Below, in pieces: positions 1 through 10,340 of a DNA stretch of 57,038 nucleotides. This DNA comes from a virus. Within the stretch, counting starts at the first letter, position 1, and each line of letters begins with the position of its first letter. The position numbers were made by a program, and so were the translations under genes. The notes below the pieces were generated by a model, which saw only the letters and a list, made by a program, of their open reading frames with translations, ran no database searches and was not told where the DNA came from. The DNA is taken from the IMG/VR virus record IMGVR_UViG_3300021197_000748, positions 1 through 57,038 of that record. The stretch is one strand, 5' to 3'.

Positions 1-3000
1 CCATCTTCCTCGGCGGTACGCGCCACAGGTCGAACGACGTCGCCCGTGCTGGCAGTACCTCGGTCCGCGCTCTTCGGCGGGGGAGGTCCCATCAGCGGGG
101 CAGTGGTTTCGGTCTTAGTGCCCGGCTTCACCGGGTCATCACCGATCGCCTTGGGTCGCTTCTTACCCTTGGTCTTAGGCTTCGGCTGCTCCGGAGTCAG
201 GATCTTATCCTGGAGCTCCGTGAGGAAGGCACGGCCACGCTTGGCGTTCTTGACGACATACGCAGCGTCTTCCTCAACCGTCTTCCCAGAGATACCGCGA
301 AACGGTGAGTTCTCGGGAACAGTGTAGTTAATAGCTTGGACTGAAACGTTGGGATCGTCCATAACGATCTCGGACTTGGTAGTCTCGCGTTCCAGCCATC
401 CCAGCTCGACAAGAGCGTCGAGCGCCAGCTCGGAATCCTCGGACTCATACTGCTTCTGCTTCATGGCTGCCATCTGCTTCGCAAAGTCTGCGCGCTGGGT
501 AGCCGAAAGCTTAGAGTTGAGGTTATGAGGAACGTACTTCCGGGGATCCATACCGTTCGAGTCCATGGACCCGTTACGCTTGGCATTCTCAAACACCCGC
601 TGGAAGTAATCAGTGAGCTGGTTGTTCATAGCGAACACATCATCCAGCATCCGGTCAGCATCCCCACCATACTTCTTAATAAGGTCGGGCATCTGCTCGG
701 TAATAGCCTTAGACAGTGCGGCTCGTGCTTCGGGCGTATCATTAACCAGAAGACCGCGCATACGGAGCTGCTGCACCGCTGACTGGAACTGCTGGTAAAC
801 CTTCGGCCCGAGCTTGGCTGCCATGTCTCGCGTAAGGCGACGCACGGCAACGGTTTCCATCATCGCCGCATTGGCGACACCTTCGATGCTCGAAAGGTCG
901 GAGCGACCACCGTAGCGCCGACGTCCGATGTGCTGGTTACCAATGAACTGGGCACCGGCACGGATCAGTCGGATGTTACTACGGAACAGTCGAGCCTGAC
1001 TCTGGGGAAACAGAGCCACCCGAGAGAACATCGCCTCAATCTTATCACCGATAGGAGTCTGCTCAAACATATGCTTGAGCATGTGCCGGTCAGCGCTTGC
1101 ACCAGTGGTGCTCACGAGCTCGGGGTCCACACGGTCAACCAGACGCGTCAGGGCGTTGGACATAAGCATCCGCCGCTCGATGGGCGTAAGGTTTTCATAG
1201 GTCTTAGTCTCGGCCTCAATCCGGTCAAGAGCAGTCTTGGCATCATAGTCATCGACACCGAGCGCCTTGTAGTCAGCACGAAGCTTCTCTTCCTGCTTGC
1301 GGATCTTGTTGAGTGCCTCGTTAAGGTCGGCCGCGCTGCGCTTAAAGCGGTTGCGGGCACCTTCGTATGCAGCCACGATACGCTTGCGCCGTGCGGCGAG
1401 ATCGCGAACCTTCTTGTAGGCTTCACTCTTACGGAACGCGGCGAAGTCGTACGAAGCGTTAGCCTCGTCAACCACCAGGTTCTTAGCAGAGCCTTCTTCC
1501 CACAGCTTGTTGATGATATCAGCACCTGCGGGGTTGTCGTTCAGGAGCTTGGCTCGGGCCGTGGCGTTGCCAGCGGTACCGATATAAGAGTCGATGAACC
1601 TAGCGATCTGCCGGGTGGTCATACCGAGACCACTCGCGGACTTAGTAGTCAAATCATTAGCCACGTTAGTCATGATCGCGCGGAGCTGGATAGCACGCTT
1701 GAGCGTGGGGTCAGCCGCGATAGCCTGACGGCCAGCGATCTTCATCTCAGCCAGGTCGGCAACAATACGGCCGATCTGATCTTCTGACATATAGGCTTTG
1801 AGATTATTATCAATAAGGAACTTAGTAAACTGGTCGAGAGCACGTCCATCGCGGACGGCCGTCATGATCTTAACGAGATCAGTGACATCCTCGGCCTTTA
1901 CGTCCTCGCCGCGCATCATCTTGGCCATAATGTTTTCGGCCTTGTTACGCGTGGTAGGCGACGGGTCGTTAGTGACCCGAGCGCTGGTGGCGAAGTTGTC
2001 GGCAGCCTCAGCATCACGCTGGGCCATCGCACGCTGGAGCCGCTCGGCTCGGGAAACAACCGCGGCCGGCTGAGGTCCTTCGACCTCGGGGCCACGCTTG
2101 CCTGCAGCAAGATCTTCGAGCGACACAGGACCGCGCTTGACGGGTCCCGGCGCCTGAGCGATCGAGCCACCGCGCGTTGCGATCTCTCGCTGAGCCACAT
2201 AGCCCTTCCACAGGGTATCGAGTTCAGCCTTGCCGATCTTACCGTCGACGCCGAGGTCAGATGCCACCGCGAACAGGAAGTTAACGACTTCCACGCGGGA
2301 CATACCGATCGAATCGAGCTCAGCAGAGTTGAGCATGGCCGCGGCGCCGTCCGACGCTTCCACCGGGCCATCATTTTCGACGTGCCGCTGGAAGAAGGTG
2401 TTAGCACTATCGAGTGCGGCCTGACTGCTCGCCTGTACACGGACAGCAACCTCGGGAGGCAGACTACCGTGGGACAGAGCGAATTCGAGTTCATCATTAT
2501 TAAGAGTTCGAGCAATATCATATGCCTCGGCTCGCATCTTCGCATCATCGCCGAACATACCCATACGGGCACCGGCGCGGGACGCGTTGCTACCGAGCTT
2601 GCCAATGCCGCCAACGGTCTTGGCGACACCGGTGAGACCAAGCGGGAGGGCCAGACTGAACCCGGCGCCCATGGCACCAGTGAACGCGGTATCCTCAGCC
2701 GCAAGGCTCGAGTCGAACTGAACGGAGGTACGGCCGCGCTGGTAGTTACCGAGCTGAGCGTCAATCGACGACACAAGCCCACTACCCGCAGACATAGTAC
2801 CTTCCATCACGGCGTTCTCAACAAGGAACCGGCCAGAGCTTCGCCAGAAGCCTGCACCAGCAACCTTGGCTGCCGTAAACCTAACTGCACCGGCCCCGCC
2901 AGTAAGCGGACCACCGATAGTCATATCAAACATAGCCATCGGATCATCAACCATGCCGCGGTACATATCACCGCCGAAGCGCATGGCACTACCGAACCAG

Positions 3001-4307
3001 GAGCCCTCGCCGTATTCACGGTCGATAGCCCGGGTACGCATCTTGTGGCCTACGATCTGGAGGATCTCGCGGTCGGCGAGCATGATGAGCGAAGCCTGGT
3101 TACGAACCATAGCCTGCGCATCATTGTCTGCCCCGTTCATGAAGACCTCGAACGTGATGCCGTTCTCTTCAAGAATATTCCGACGGTTTTCATCGAGCGC
3201 AGCCCAACCCTTTTCCGGGGTGAAGCCGTGCTCCTGCTGCATGGCCAGAGCTTCCGTAAAGAAGTCCTGCCCAAAGACTCGTGAGGCCGCAGCAACGCCA
3301 GCAAGGCCTTCTGCTCGCTCTTCAGGAGTCTTACCATTAATAAATTTATTAGCACCTTCCATACCGAGGTCCTGAACCTTGCGGATCATGAAGGCACCGG
3401 TGAGCTCGCTCTCCGCTGCATTCAAGTCCAGCCCAAGCTCACGAGCCTCGGCGAACCACTCCTGCGCCTCGGGGAGGGCAAGCGCGTTCTTGAGGTAACC
3501 CATGTCGTTTGCACCGAGCTGGAGCCGCTCGCCCGCCAGGCGGGTGTGCAACTGCTTGATCGCATCGACGTCACCTGCTTCAGCAGCCTGGACCACACGG
3601 TCGTTGGCGCCAAGCAGGGACTTACCGGCACGGATCATCTCGGGCAGAAGGCGATTGCGCACCGCTTCGCTGTCCATGTTCTCAACTCGCTCGGCGAGCA
3701 TACGGTCAGAGCCGGAGGCTCGGATCGCAATGCCCAGCACGGAGTTGTCGTACAGTCCGATAGCGCTAGCCGCGTCACTGATGGTATCGCCAGCCATCTG
3801 GAAGATGTTCTGTTCCATACCAACCTGTCCCGTGCTAAAGCCGGGGATGTTCTGCTCGCCGAAGACGCCCTCTCGCCCGCCAAGGCGGATACGCTCTTCT
3901 TCGCGCGTAGCTTCACCAGCGATCTGGTCGAACATAGCCATCGTCTCGATCTCACCGAGCTCATAGTGAGCAAAGATTGACCGGACACTGTTCTGATGTG
4001 AAGCCCAGCGGATGTTGTACTTAACTTCCTGCAAGTTCTCGTCCATACCCATGGTGATACGCGAGTTTGCGGTGTCAGTGTCCTCGGCAGCACCAAAGGC
4101 ACGAGCGCCGTAGTGGTCGGGGTTCTGCCACATCAGAGTATCAGCATCGATGCCAGACATCTTAGTTACCACGCCGTCGAGTCCTGGCATTTCAACCATC
4201 TCGTTATCGATACGGTACTGGTCAGCCTTGGCATCAAACATGTCATACTCGCCGTATGTCATCGGCTGGGCACGGGTGCCCATCAGCTTATCATAAGAAT
4301 TACTCAT
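1..4307 (-). CDS. giant internal virion (ejection) protein, gp16-like, C-terminus cut by window edge
   Basis: An open frame starts at ATG 4307 (MSNSYDKLMGTRAQPMTYGE) after an AAAGGTTAAC ribosome site and stays open to the left edge, giving at least 1435 residues; its stop lies outside the window. The protein is Ala, Glu and Arg rich, with long predicted helices. Around residues 500-640 there are two Gly/Ala-rich hydrophobic stretches that could insert in a membrane. A Pro/Lys-rich segment (PEQPKPKTKGKKRPK) lies near the left edge. It is the last of three consecutive genes after the large terminase (252, 1140 and at least 1435 residues), the size progression of T7 gp14-gp15-gp16, which leave the capsid and form the trans-envelope channel. 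T7 gp16 has 1318 residues and an N-terminal transglycosylase domain; I see no clear lytic motif in the visible part. The assignment rests on size, order and composition, not on a recognised domain. Confidence 0.72.
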   Translation of the reverse strand, partial: MSNSYDKLMGTRAQPMTYGEYDMFDAKADQYRIDNEMVEMPGLDGVVTKMSGIDADTLMWQNPDHYGARAFGAAEDTDTANSRITMGMDENLQEVKYNIRWASHQNSVRSIFAHYELGEIETMAMFDQIAGEATREEERIRLGGREGVFGEQNIPGFSTGQVGMEQNIFQMAGDTISDAASAIGLYDNSVLGIAIRASGSDRMLAERVENMDSEAVRNRLLPEMIRAGKSLLGANDRVVQAAEAGDVDAIKQLHTRLAGERLQLGANDMGYLKNALALPEAQEWFAEARELGLDLNAAESELTGAFMIRKVQDLGMEGANKFINGKTPEERAEGLAGVAAASRVFGQDFFTEALAMQQEHGFTPEKGWAALDENRRNILEENGITFEVFMNGADNDAQAMVRNQASLIMLADREILQIVGHKMRTRAIDREYGEGSWFGSAMRFGGDMYRGMVDDPMAMFDMTIGGPLTGGAGAVRFTAAKVAGAGFWRSSGRFLVENAVMEGTMSAGSGLVSSIDAQLGNYQRGRTSVQFDSSLAAEDTAFTGAMGAGFSLALPLGLTGVAKTVGGIGKLGSNASRAGARMGMFGDDAKMRAEAYDIARTLNNDELEFALSHGSLPPEVAVRVQASSQAALDSANTFFQRHVENDGPVEASDGAAAMLNSAELDSIGMSRVEVVNFLFAVASDLGVDGKIGKAELDTLWKGYVAQREIATRGGSIAQAPGPVKRGPVSLEDLAAGKRGPEVEGPQPAAVVSRAERLQRAMAQRDAEAADNFATSARVTNDPSPTTRNKAENIMAKMMRGEDVKAEDVTDLVKIMTAVRDGRALDQFTKFLIDNNLKAYMSEDQIGRIVADLAEMKIAGRQAIAADPTLKRAIQLRAIMTNVANDLTTKSASGLGMTTRQIARFIDSYIGTAGNATARAKLLNDNPAGADIINKLWEEGSAKNLVVDEANASYDFAAFRKSEAYKKVRDLAARRKRIVAAYEGARNRFKRSAADLNEALNKIRKQEEKLRADYKALGVDDYDAKTALDRIEAETKTYENLTPIERRMLMSNALTRLVDRVDPELVSTTGASADRHMLKHMFEQTPIGDKIEAMFSRVALFPQSQARLFRSNIRLIRAGAQFIGNQHIGRRRYGGRSDLSSIEGVANAAMMETVAVRRLTRDMAAKLGPKVYQQFQSAVQQLRMRGLLVNDTPEARAALSKAITEQMPDLIKKYGGDADRMLDDVFAMNNQLTDYFQRVFENAKRNGSMDSNGMDPRKYVPHNLNSKLSATQRADFAKQMAAMKQKQYESEDSELALDALVELGWLERETTKSEIVMDDPNVSVQAINYTVPENSPFRGISGKTVEEDAAYVVKNAKRGRAFLTELQDKILTPEQPKPKTKGKKRPKAIGDDPVKPGTKTETTAPLMGPPPPKSADRGTASTGDVVRPVARTAEED

Positions 4308-4344
4308 TGTTAACCTTTCAGTTGGGGTTCATTCGAAGCCATAC

Positions 4345-4386
4345 TTTTTAAAAGAAAGCCTACGGCCCCTGTTACGGGACCGTAGG
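4345..4386 (-). terminator. stem-loop between the two giant ejection-protein genes
   Basis: On the minus strand CCTACGG (4386-4380) pairs with CCGTAGG (4365-4359), extended by a CCC/GGG inner helix around a short loop. It is followed by a T-rich run, CTTTCTTTT. It sits about 10 bases after the stop of the 1140-residue gene and about 40 bases before the next start. It could be an intrinsic or phage-polymerase terminator of partial strength, or a stabilising 3' hairpin. The T run is broken by C, so termination is uncertain. Confidence 0.5.
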
Positions 4387-4397
4387 TATAAGATGTA

Positions 4398-7300
4398 TTA
4401 ATCGCCAACACGGAATCTGCGAGGCTCTTCGTTCTCCTGCAGCTTACGTGCGTTCGCAGCCACGATAGCTCTACCTTCGAGCTCACCCGGGCTGGTCTTC
4501 TGGTTACTGGTACTAATAATACCACCACCAGCGACGGTGCTACCACGTCCACTTTGGGCCGCGACTGTTCGTCGTTGCTTCTCATTAGCAATCTGTACTC
4601 GTTGTTCCTCAGTAGCCGGCACGCGTACAACATTACCGCCGACGCCGACAAACAATTGAGCAGCACTTGAATGCTGGTCACTAGACTCGTAAGCAACTTG
4701 ACCACGGAAGTGCATCTGCTTGTCGCCCACGGGAAGATCGTTATTACGGCTAAGGCTCCACTTTGCGGAGACCTTTTCATTGAGTGCATCCTCAACAGCC
4801 TGCATAAACTTGCCACCAGCAAAGCCACCACCCATAGCCCAGGTTTCAATAACCTGTTCTGCTTCAGCAGGGTCCATGCCGTAGTCAGCGATATCGATAT
4901 CAAGAACCTCAAGCATACCGAGCGTAGCCGTAGCAGCGCTATCGGCAACTTGAGTACTATTCTCACCGCGACCGGCAGCGTTGAGCCACATCTGGCGGCC
5001 AACACTAACCTGCACGGTACCGCCAACGCCGTTGAGATCAACAGTTCCGGCATAAGCCGTCTCAATATCCATCGGCGGACGAACGCCATTAGAGGCACTC
5101 ATACCGCTGATAATTGTAACCATTGCTTCCTGAGCGCCAACTGGCGCCATGGCATCCTGGCTAGTCATCATAATATCCTCAAGACCACCACCAGCAAGGC
5201 TGCGGGCCCAAACCTCTTCGGTCTTGGCAAGAGCGAGGTTACGCTCAATCCACATGCGGGCACCAGCTGAGGTCTCCGGATCTAGCAGGCTCGCCTGAAG
5301 CGGCGCATTGCCGGGAGTCTTCTCCCACTGAGCGCCGAGTACCTGCATGATCGGATCACGCTCAAACTTCTCCAAGTTCTGCGCAAGGGTACGTTCGTCC
5401 AGCCCGGGGTTCAAGATCCCAGCAACGGGAGCCATGTAGTCCGTTTCAACCATAGCCTGCATAGCCTGGCTGGTCGCGGCACCGTAGGCTGCGTTCATCC
5501 ATTGGTCTCTACCCTCCGCGGGCAAACCCATGGCGTCGTAGAGCCCAGCGAGCTTCGTGCCCTGGGTGAGCTCCCAACCAAAGCGGCTAACGTTTTCCGG
5601 ATCAGCCGAGCCCGTCGCAATACGCATAGCGATATCACGGGTTTCGGTCCGGCTGTACAGCGCGGCAAGGTTATTAACCTTAACCTGTTCACTCTGAGCC
5701 AGGGTCCCGTTTCGCAGCGCCTCGATGCTCACCTCAGTAGGTCGCATAGTCTGGAGCACCTGCTCATGGTCGGGGCCTTCAAGCATCGCCGAGATGGCGA
5801 CGACTGAATCGGCCGGGGTGAACGGGCTCGCAAGAAGCATAGACAGCTCCTGCGCACTTTCGGGCCGCAACGGATCGAAGGTGTCGAGCAGCGTTTTTGC
5901 TGCGCGGTTCACCTGATCCGGGGTCGGTGCATTGGGGTCAAAAGCAACGGGCTCGTTCGGGTTTTGCATCTGCTCGAACCGAGCGTTCTGATAACCACGA
6001 ACCATTTCAACATTCTGCAGTTCCTTAACCTTCTGACGGTGGGCAGCGATTGCTGCACCCATACCGGCGGGCGGACGCTGGCCATCTGAGCCAACGTACA
6101 CGAGCGGGCTGTCACCGAGAGCGGACGCAAGCCCGTGCGTGTTTTCTCGGCCGTCGAAGTTAAGCCGTATGGCCCAACCAGAGTCGAGCATACCCGGGTT
6201 TTCGCCGAGCGCGCGATTAAGCTCGCTCATGGAGGTAAACTTATGCATCGCCTGGCCGTCGGCGCCTACGAGCGCGATGTCCATAGTGCCGTCGAGGCCA
6301 GATGCCGCAGTAGCCACATTACGCACAAGTGTGTTGGTCGCACCGCGGTATTGGCTGAGGCTCTGTATCTTAGGCACAGCGGCCGACCACTCGTCGACGT
6401 TGCTGGCAATACCAGTCATCATATTATCCTGTCGACCTTCCACCAGCTTCTTACGGAGGCTACCAATCGTACCATTCCAGTCTTCTTCACTCGTAAAGCC
6501 ATACTGGCTGTAGAAGTCTACATCACCGTTAAGGGCCACGAGCATTGAATCAAAAGCCTGGTTACGCTGGTTGATAGACATATCACCATGGATGATCGCA
6601 TCCGCGGCGCTACCGAGATAGTCAACCAGCGCCTTGCGCGACTTGGTTCTACCATCGTCGTCTTCCGTGGCAAAGGCGGCAGTAGTGCCAACCGAGCCAT
6701 CGATCACCGCGGCCATAGCCGTAAGATCGCCACCTGCGGCAGCGGTACGGACCAGCATCGCCGGATCGGTGGGACCAACCTTGGGAGCAGCAGCCTTACG
6801 CGTGGACGTGTGGTTCCGTGAGAACCCGCCGTGCGACATAACAGTTGCCAGCTCGTCAAATCTATTAGTATCAATCAAATCGGGGTTATCGAGGGGACCG
6901 GCAAACTCGCCGAGGTCCCTCGCCACCGCTTCAGCCATCTCTTCACCGATATTACCAGCGAAGTGACCCTGATGGACTACGCCTTGGTTATCTCGATACT
7001 GGATACCACCATCCGGAGAGATGACGATACGATCACCATTCTCACCACCGCCCATGAGCGAATACATTCGCGCCACGTCGTTGGCCTGTGGAGTCGAGAG
7101 ATCATAGGCGCTTACGCCAGCCTTGGTCAGGTTCTCACCGAGCTCGAAGCTCGTACCCTGAACCGTAGACTTGTACATCATGTTCTGGATCTGTCGGCCA
7201 GTACCAGCCACGGACCCGTTGAGCCGGATCCGCTGCTTGTTCAGCTCTGCGAAGTAGCGAGAGTCCGGGTCGGCCGTAGCCAGCATCCGGTTAACCTCGT

Positions 7301-7820
7301 CGAGCGCGTCGCTATCGTTCATCTTCGAGAGGATACCGAGGGAGTTGTTGAGCTTTTCATTCTCAAATACCATCTCCTCCTTACCCTCAATTTGCGCCAT
7401 GGCAGTATTGTACTTCTTAGCCGTCACGTCGTTAGGACGGTACGTGTGGCCTCGAGCCCACTCAGCCATCTTGCGGGCGTCTCCACCCGTCAAGCGCTGC
7501 TGCTCGGCCATCTCGCTTTCAAACTGAGCATACTCCTTTTCGGAGGTATACTGATACATCTTCTGATAGTTCTGGATACCCTGCTGGGCACCAACGGCCG
7601 CACCCTGAAGAATGGTGAACAGCTTGCTGCCGTCATCCTTGATACGAGCCTGCTGGCCGATCTGGATCTGAGACGGTGCGGACTCCTGGAGCTTGGAGAT
7701 CGCAGCACCAATGGCTGCTCCCTCTGCTCCAACAATTCCGCCTACACCTTCCGGGTTAACCGTCTGTCCTTGTAGCTGTGTCGCGCTGCCGCGAGCTCGC
7801 TTATTATCTGGTTGTGGCAT
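4398..7820 (-). CDS. large internal virion (ejection) protein, gp15-like
   Basis: The protein has 1140 residues. The ATG at 7820 follows AAAGGATTAACT and lies 11 bases after the stop of the gp14-like gene. The N-terminus is Gln/Gly rich and low in complexity (MPQPDNKRARGSATQLQGQT). It is followed by mostly helical, Ala- and Glu-rich sequence with many Met residues, no signal peptide and no clear enzymatic motif. Size and position between a gp14-like and a gp16-like gene suggest the gp15 role: a soluble core protein ejected into the periplasm that helps motor DNA into the cell. T7 gp15 is 747 residues, so this version is about half as long again. I recognise no domain, so function is inferred from position, length and composition. 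Confidence 0.65.
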   Translation of the reverse strand: MPQPDNKRARGSATQLQGQTVNPEGVGGIVGAEGAAIGAAISKLQESAPSQIQIGQQARIKDDGSKLFTILQGAAVGAQQGIQNYQKMYQYTSEKEYAQFESEMAEQQRLTGGDARKMAEWARGHTYRPNDVTAKKYNTAMAQIEGKEEMVFENEKLNNSLGILSKMNDSDALDEVNRMLATADPDSRYFAELNKQRIRLNGSVAGTGRQIQNMMYKSTVQGTSFELGENLTKAGVSAYDLSTPQANDVARMYSLMGGGENGDRIVISPDGGIQYRDNQGVVHQGHFAGNIGEEMAEAVARDLGEFAGPLDNPDLIDTNRFDELATVMSHGGFSRNHTSTRKAAAPKVGPTDPAMLVRTAAAGGDLTAMAAVIDGSVGTTAAFATEDDDGRTKSRKALVDYLGSAADAIIHGDMSINQRNQAFDSMLVALNGDVDFYSQYGFTSEEDWNGTIGSLRKKLVEGRQDNMMTGIASNVDEWSAAVPKIQSLSQYRGATNTLVRNVATAASGLDGTMDIALVGADGQAMHKFTSMSELNRALGENPGMLDSGWAIRLNFDGRENTHGLASALGDSPLVYVGSDGQRPPAGMGAAIAAHRQKVKELQNVEMVRGYQNARFEQMQNPNEPVAFDPNAPTPDQVNRAAKTLLDTFDPLRPESAQELSMLLASPFTPADSVVAISAMLEGPDHEQVLQTMRPTEVSIEALRNGTLAQSEQVKVNNLAALYSRTETRDIAMRIATGSADPENVSRFGWELTQGTKLAGLYDAMGLPAEGRDQWMNAAYGAATSQAMQAMVETDYMAPVAGILNPGLDERTLAQNLEKFERDPIMQVLGAQWEKTPGNAPLQASLLDPETSAGARMWIERNLALAKTEEVWARSLAGGGLEDIMMTSQDAMAPVGAQEAMVTIISGMSASNGVRPPMDIETAYAGTVDLNGVGGTVQVSVGRQMWLNAAGRGENSTQVADSAATATLGMLEVLDIDIADYGMDPAEAEQVIETWAMGGGFAGGKFMQAVEDALNEKVSAKWSLSRNNDLPVGDKQMHFRGQVAYESSDQHSSAAQLFVGVGGNVVRVPATEEQRVQIANEKQRRTVAAQSGRGSTVAGGGIISTSNQKTSPGELEGRAIVAANARKLQENEEPRRFRVGD

Positions 7821-7831
7821 AGTTAATCCTT

Positions 7832-8590
7832 TCAGCCTGTGTAGAACCGAGAAAGCCCGGCAAGGTTTGTCTGTGCCTGGCCGATGCTGTTTCCACCAGC
7901 GCCAAACATGCTAGACATATAGTCATTAGCGGAGGATGCCTCGAGTGCACCACCACCGCCCTGTGAGCCATCATACATACCGGCTGCGCCACCGATGACC
8001 TGACCCATAGCGCCAAGTGCGGTAGCCGCAAGCTGGCCGCTGGTATCGGGCATCGGGATCGGGCTGCTCGGGAAGTACGTCGGCGGCTTCGGCGTTGCCG
8101 AGCCGCTGAACAGCTGGGCCATAGCGGCATTACGCTTGTTCTCGAACTGGTCACGCTGGTTGCTGAAGTTCACCCGGATCCGGGCGGAGTCAGCAGCAGC
8201 ATCACGGTCGAGCTGAGCGCGGACCGCATCGGCGGTACCACCACGGCCAGCACCACGGCTGGTCATGGACATCTCCGCTCGAGCCTTCTGCTGGCGGAAG
8301 TTACGACTGAACTGGTTAGAGGCGTAGGCCTCCTGGTTACGCGACGCCCGCTTCTGGGCGAGCATCGTAGCCAGGCTTTCCTTCTGGCCTTGGCTCTGTC
8401 GCAGCACCTTCTGCATCTCAGCGAGACCCATCTGGCCACGCTGCTGCTCAAGGTTGTACTGCTTCTCAAACTCCTGGAGCTGGCGGTTCATTTCTGCCTG
8501 AGCTGCCTGAGCCTTCTGCTGCTGGCCCTGTGCGGCCGAACCCATAATGGACCCAACGGCACCGAGCGCCAAACCTGCAAGCATAATCAT
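7832..8590 (-). CDS. internal virion protein, gp14-like
   Basis: The protein has 252 residues, with start ATG 8590 behind AAGGAGATAAATT. It begins with a short hydrophobic Gly/Ala segment (MIMLAGLALGAVGSIMGSAA). A Gln/Glu/Lys-rich coiled coil follows (about residues 20-85), then Arg/Ser-rich sequence and a Gly/Ala/Ser-rich C-terminal half. A hydrophobic N-terminus followed by a Gln-rich coiled coil is the usual look of podovirus gp14-type ejection proteins, which form the outer-membrane part of the DNA channel. The ribosome site overlaps the end of the terminase gene, so the two are probably cotranslated. T7 gp14 is 196 residues, so the size is comparable. Family membership is inferred from architecture and position. 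Confidence 0.68.
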   Translation of the reverse strand: MIMLAGLALGAVGSIMGSAAQGQQQKAQAAQAEMNRQLQEFEKQYNLEQQRGQMGLAEMQKVLRQSQGQKESLATMLAQKRASRNQEAYASNQFSRNFRQQKARAEMSMTSRGAGRGGTADAVRAQLDRDAAADSARIRVNFSNQRDQFENKRNAAMAQLFSGSATPKPPTYFPSSPIPMPDTSGQLAATALGAMGQVIGGAAGMYDGSQGGGGALEASSANDYMSSMFGAGGNSIGQAQTNLAGLSRFYTG

Positions 8591-8593
8591 AAT

Positions 8594-10300
8594 TTATCTC
8601 CTTAAGAAACTTCCGCGCTTTGGGCGGTTGTTGCCAAAAATAGTTGTTACACGAGATGTACCACTGCCACCGCGAGCGTCGCTGATGACCTGGCCTCGAC
8701 GTGAGTCGTCGACCCACATCTGAATATAGTCTTCCTCGGCCTTCGCAATGTTACGAGCGGCCATCTCATCAACATCCACCTGCAGCCCGTCCCGCCAGTG
8801 ATCACAGGCAGCCGAGAGCACATCAACACGGTCATCGTGCTTGAGCGCTCCCTTCATGTCCGTGAGACGGGTGAGCTGGATCTGGTTCGGCTCCTCGCGG
8901 ATTGCCTTGGTGTTGAACACCAGACGATGAGCAGCCATAACAGGTTCGATATTACTAATCATTCGAGCCTCCTTCATACCGGAGACCCTATATTCCTCAA
9001 CGCCCACCTGGCCACAGATCCTGCCCACCACAGGGCGGAGCAGCGCAGCCACGGTACCATCACCGAAGTTGCTTTCAACGTGGATCTGGTTTGCGTTGTA
9101 CTGTAGAGCGTACTTGGCGATCTTCTCGAGTGTCGGCTCATCATAGCCACCCTCGAGTCCCACCAGCTCATGGACAACAATATATCCATTAACCAGTGAA
9201 GCCACGCACAGGCCCGTTTCATCCTTACCGCGGCCAGACGGGTCAACGAAGACGCACGTCTGGGTGTAGGGGATGTACTCGCCGGACACGTACATTGGCT
9301 TGTAGATCATATCACCGGACATCCCGAAGCTAGGCACCTTTCTGTGCGCCTCGCCGTTGGCCCAGACGATCTTGGCCGGGAACATCTCGGGGTCTACATC
9401 GAGCACGATCAGGTCAGCAAGCCGCAGTGGATACTTGTCCACATCAGCCAGCGAGCAGTCGAGCCTGTAGTGTAGGTCAAACTTGGCGGGGCCGATCTTG
9501 GCCCGTCGCTCATCGAGCAGCTCACTGCTGAACCGCTCGGGCTGGGTCGAGTCCCCGGGCTCCAGCGGCAGATCCTTGATCCACTGAGCCACGTTCTCGC
9601 TCTGCGACTTGATCGTAGGATCAGGCATGCAGGCAGGGAACTTGACCTGTGGGTAGCCAGCGGCAAGCTGGTTGTAGATAGAATCGCGCGTCTGAGGCGT
9701 TCCGAGCATGATAACTCGTCCACCGGGGTTACGGATCTGCTCGAGCTCATGGAGCCGTCCCAGCAGCTTCTCGCGCTGCTCAGCGGTGTCTGAGTTGCCT
9801 TCGATCTCGATATCATCGGTGATGACGATATCAGCATGGCTACCGGTAATCTGACTGGTAATACCACGGGCAAACACCGAGCTGTCCTGGCCCACCTTGG
9901 ACCGGGCGCCACTGTTAAACGCGAAGGCGTTGTCAGTCATGTGGTCACCCGGTGCTAGGTGCTGGCAGTAGGGTACGAGGTCACAGATCCGCCGGGTCAT
10001 GGAGATAAACTCCACAGCCTTCTGAGCCGTAGCCGACAGGACCATGATCGTGCAGTTGGGGTCTCGGAGCAAGAACCACGATACGAGGATCGAGGTCAGC
10101 ACCGACTTGCCGGCACCACGGCCGGCCTGGAGCTGCATGTCCTCGCCATGGTGCTGCAGCGATTCCATCATCGCGTACTGCAGGGGCGTGGGCTCAACTC
10201 CAAATAGATATTTAATACACGCATACAGATGGTTACGAGCATCCTCGACCATCTCCATGGGGACGTCATCTGGGATGTCGTCATGTGAAATTGGATTCAT
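8594..10300 (-). CDS. terL: terminase large subunit (DNA maturase B, gp19-like)
   Basis: The protein has 568 residues (T7 gp19: 586). The ATPase domain carries Walker A QAGRGAGKS (about 58-66) and a Walker B hydrophobic strand ending in TDD (IVITDDIE, about 158-165). The RNase H-like nuclease domain shows the acidic motif VFVDPSGRGKDE (about 350-361) and the late motif HDDRVDVL (about 488-495). It powers DNA translocation into the prohead through the portal and cuts the concatemer. Start ATG 10300 follows AAGGAGTACAAC. The gene lies after a probable small terminase and, unlike in T7, before the internal virion protein genes rather than at the end of the late region. Confidence 0.96.
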   Translation of the reverse strand: MNPISHDDIPDDVPMEMVEDARNHLYACIKYLFGVEPTPLQYAMMESLQHHGEDMQLQAGRGAGKSVLTSILVSWFLLRDPNCTIMVLSATAQKAVEFISMTRRICDLVPYCQHLAPGDHMTDNAFAFNSGARSKVGQDSSVFARGITSQITGSHADIVITDDIEIEGNSDTAEQREKLLGRLHELEQIRNPGGRVIMLGTPQTRDSIYNQLAAGYPQVKFPACMPDPTIKSQSENVAQWIKDLPLEPGDSTQPERFSSELLDERRAKIGPAKFDLHYRLDCSLADVDKYPLRLADLIVLDVDPEMFPAKIVWANGEAHRKVPSFGMSGDMIYKPMYVSGEYIPYTQTCVFVDPSGRGKDETGLCVASLVNGYIVVHELVGLEGGYDEPTLEKIAKYALQYNANQIHVESNFGDGTVAALLRPVVGRICGQVGVEEYRVSGMKEARMISNIEPVMAAHRLVFNTKAIREEPNQIQLTRLTDMKGALKHDDRVDVLSAACDHWRDGLQVDVDEMAARNIAKAEEDYIQMWVDDSRRGQVISDARGGSGTSRVTTIFGNNRPKRGSFLRR

Positions 10301-10340
10301 GTTGTACTCCTTAATTTAAAGGACGAACGAGGCGTTAGCC

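Noticed and set aside
930-3284. Long plus-strand frames (930-1787, 2382-3284)
   Set aside because: Antisense to the giant ejection-protein gene, whose minus-strand frame is open across the whole region.
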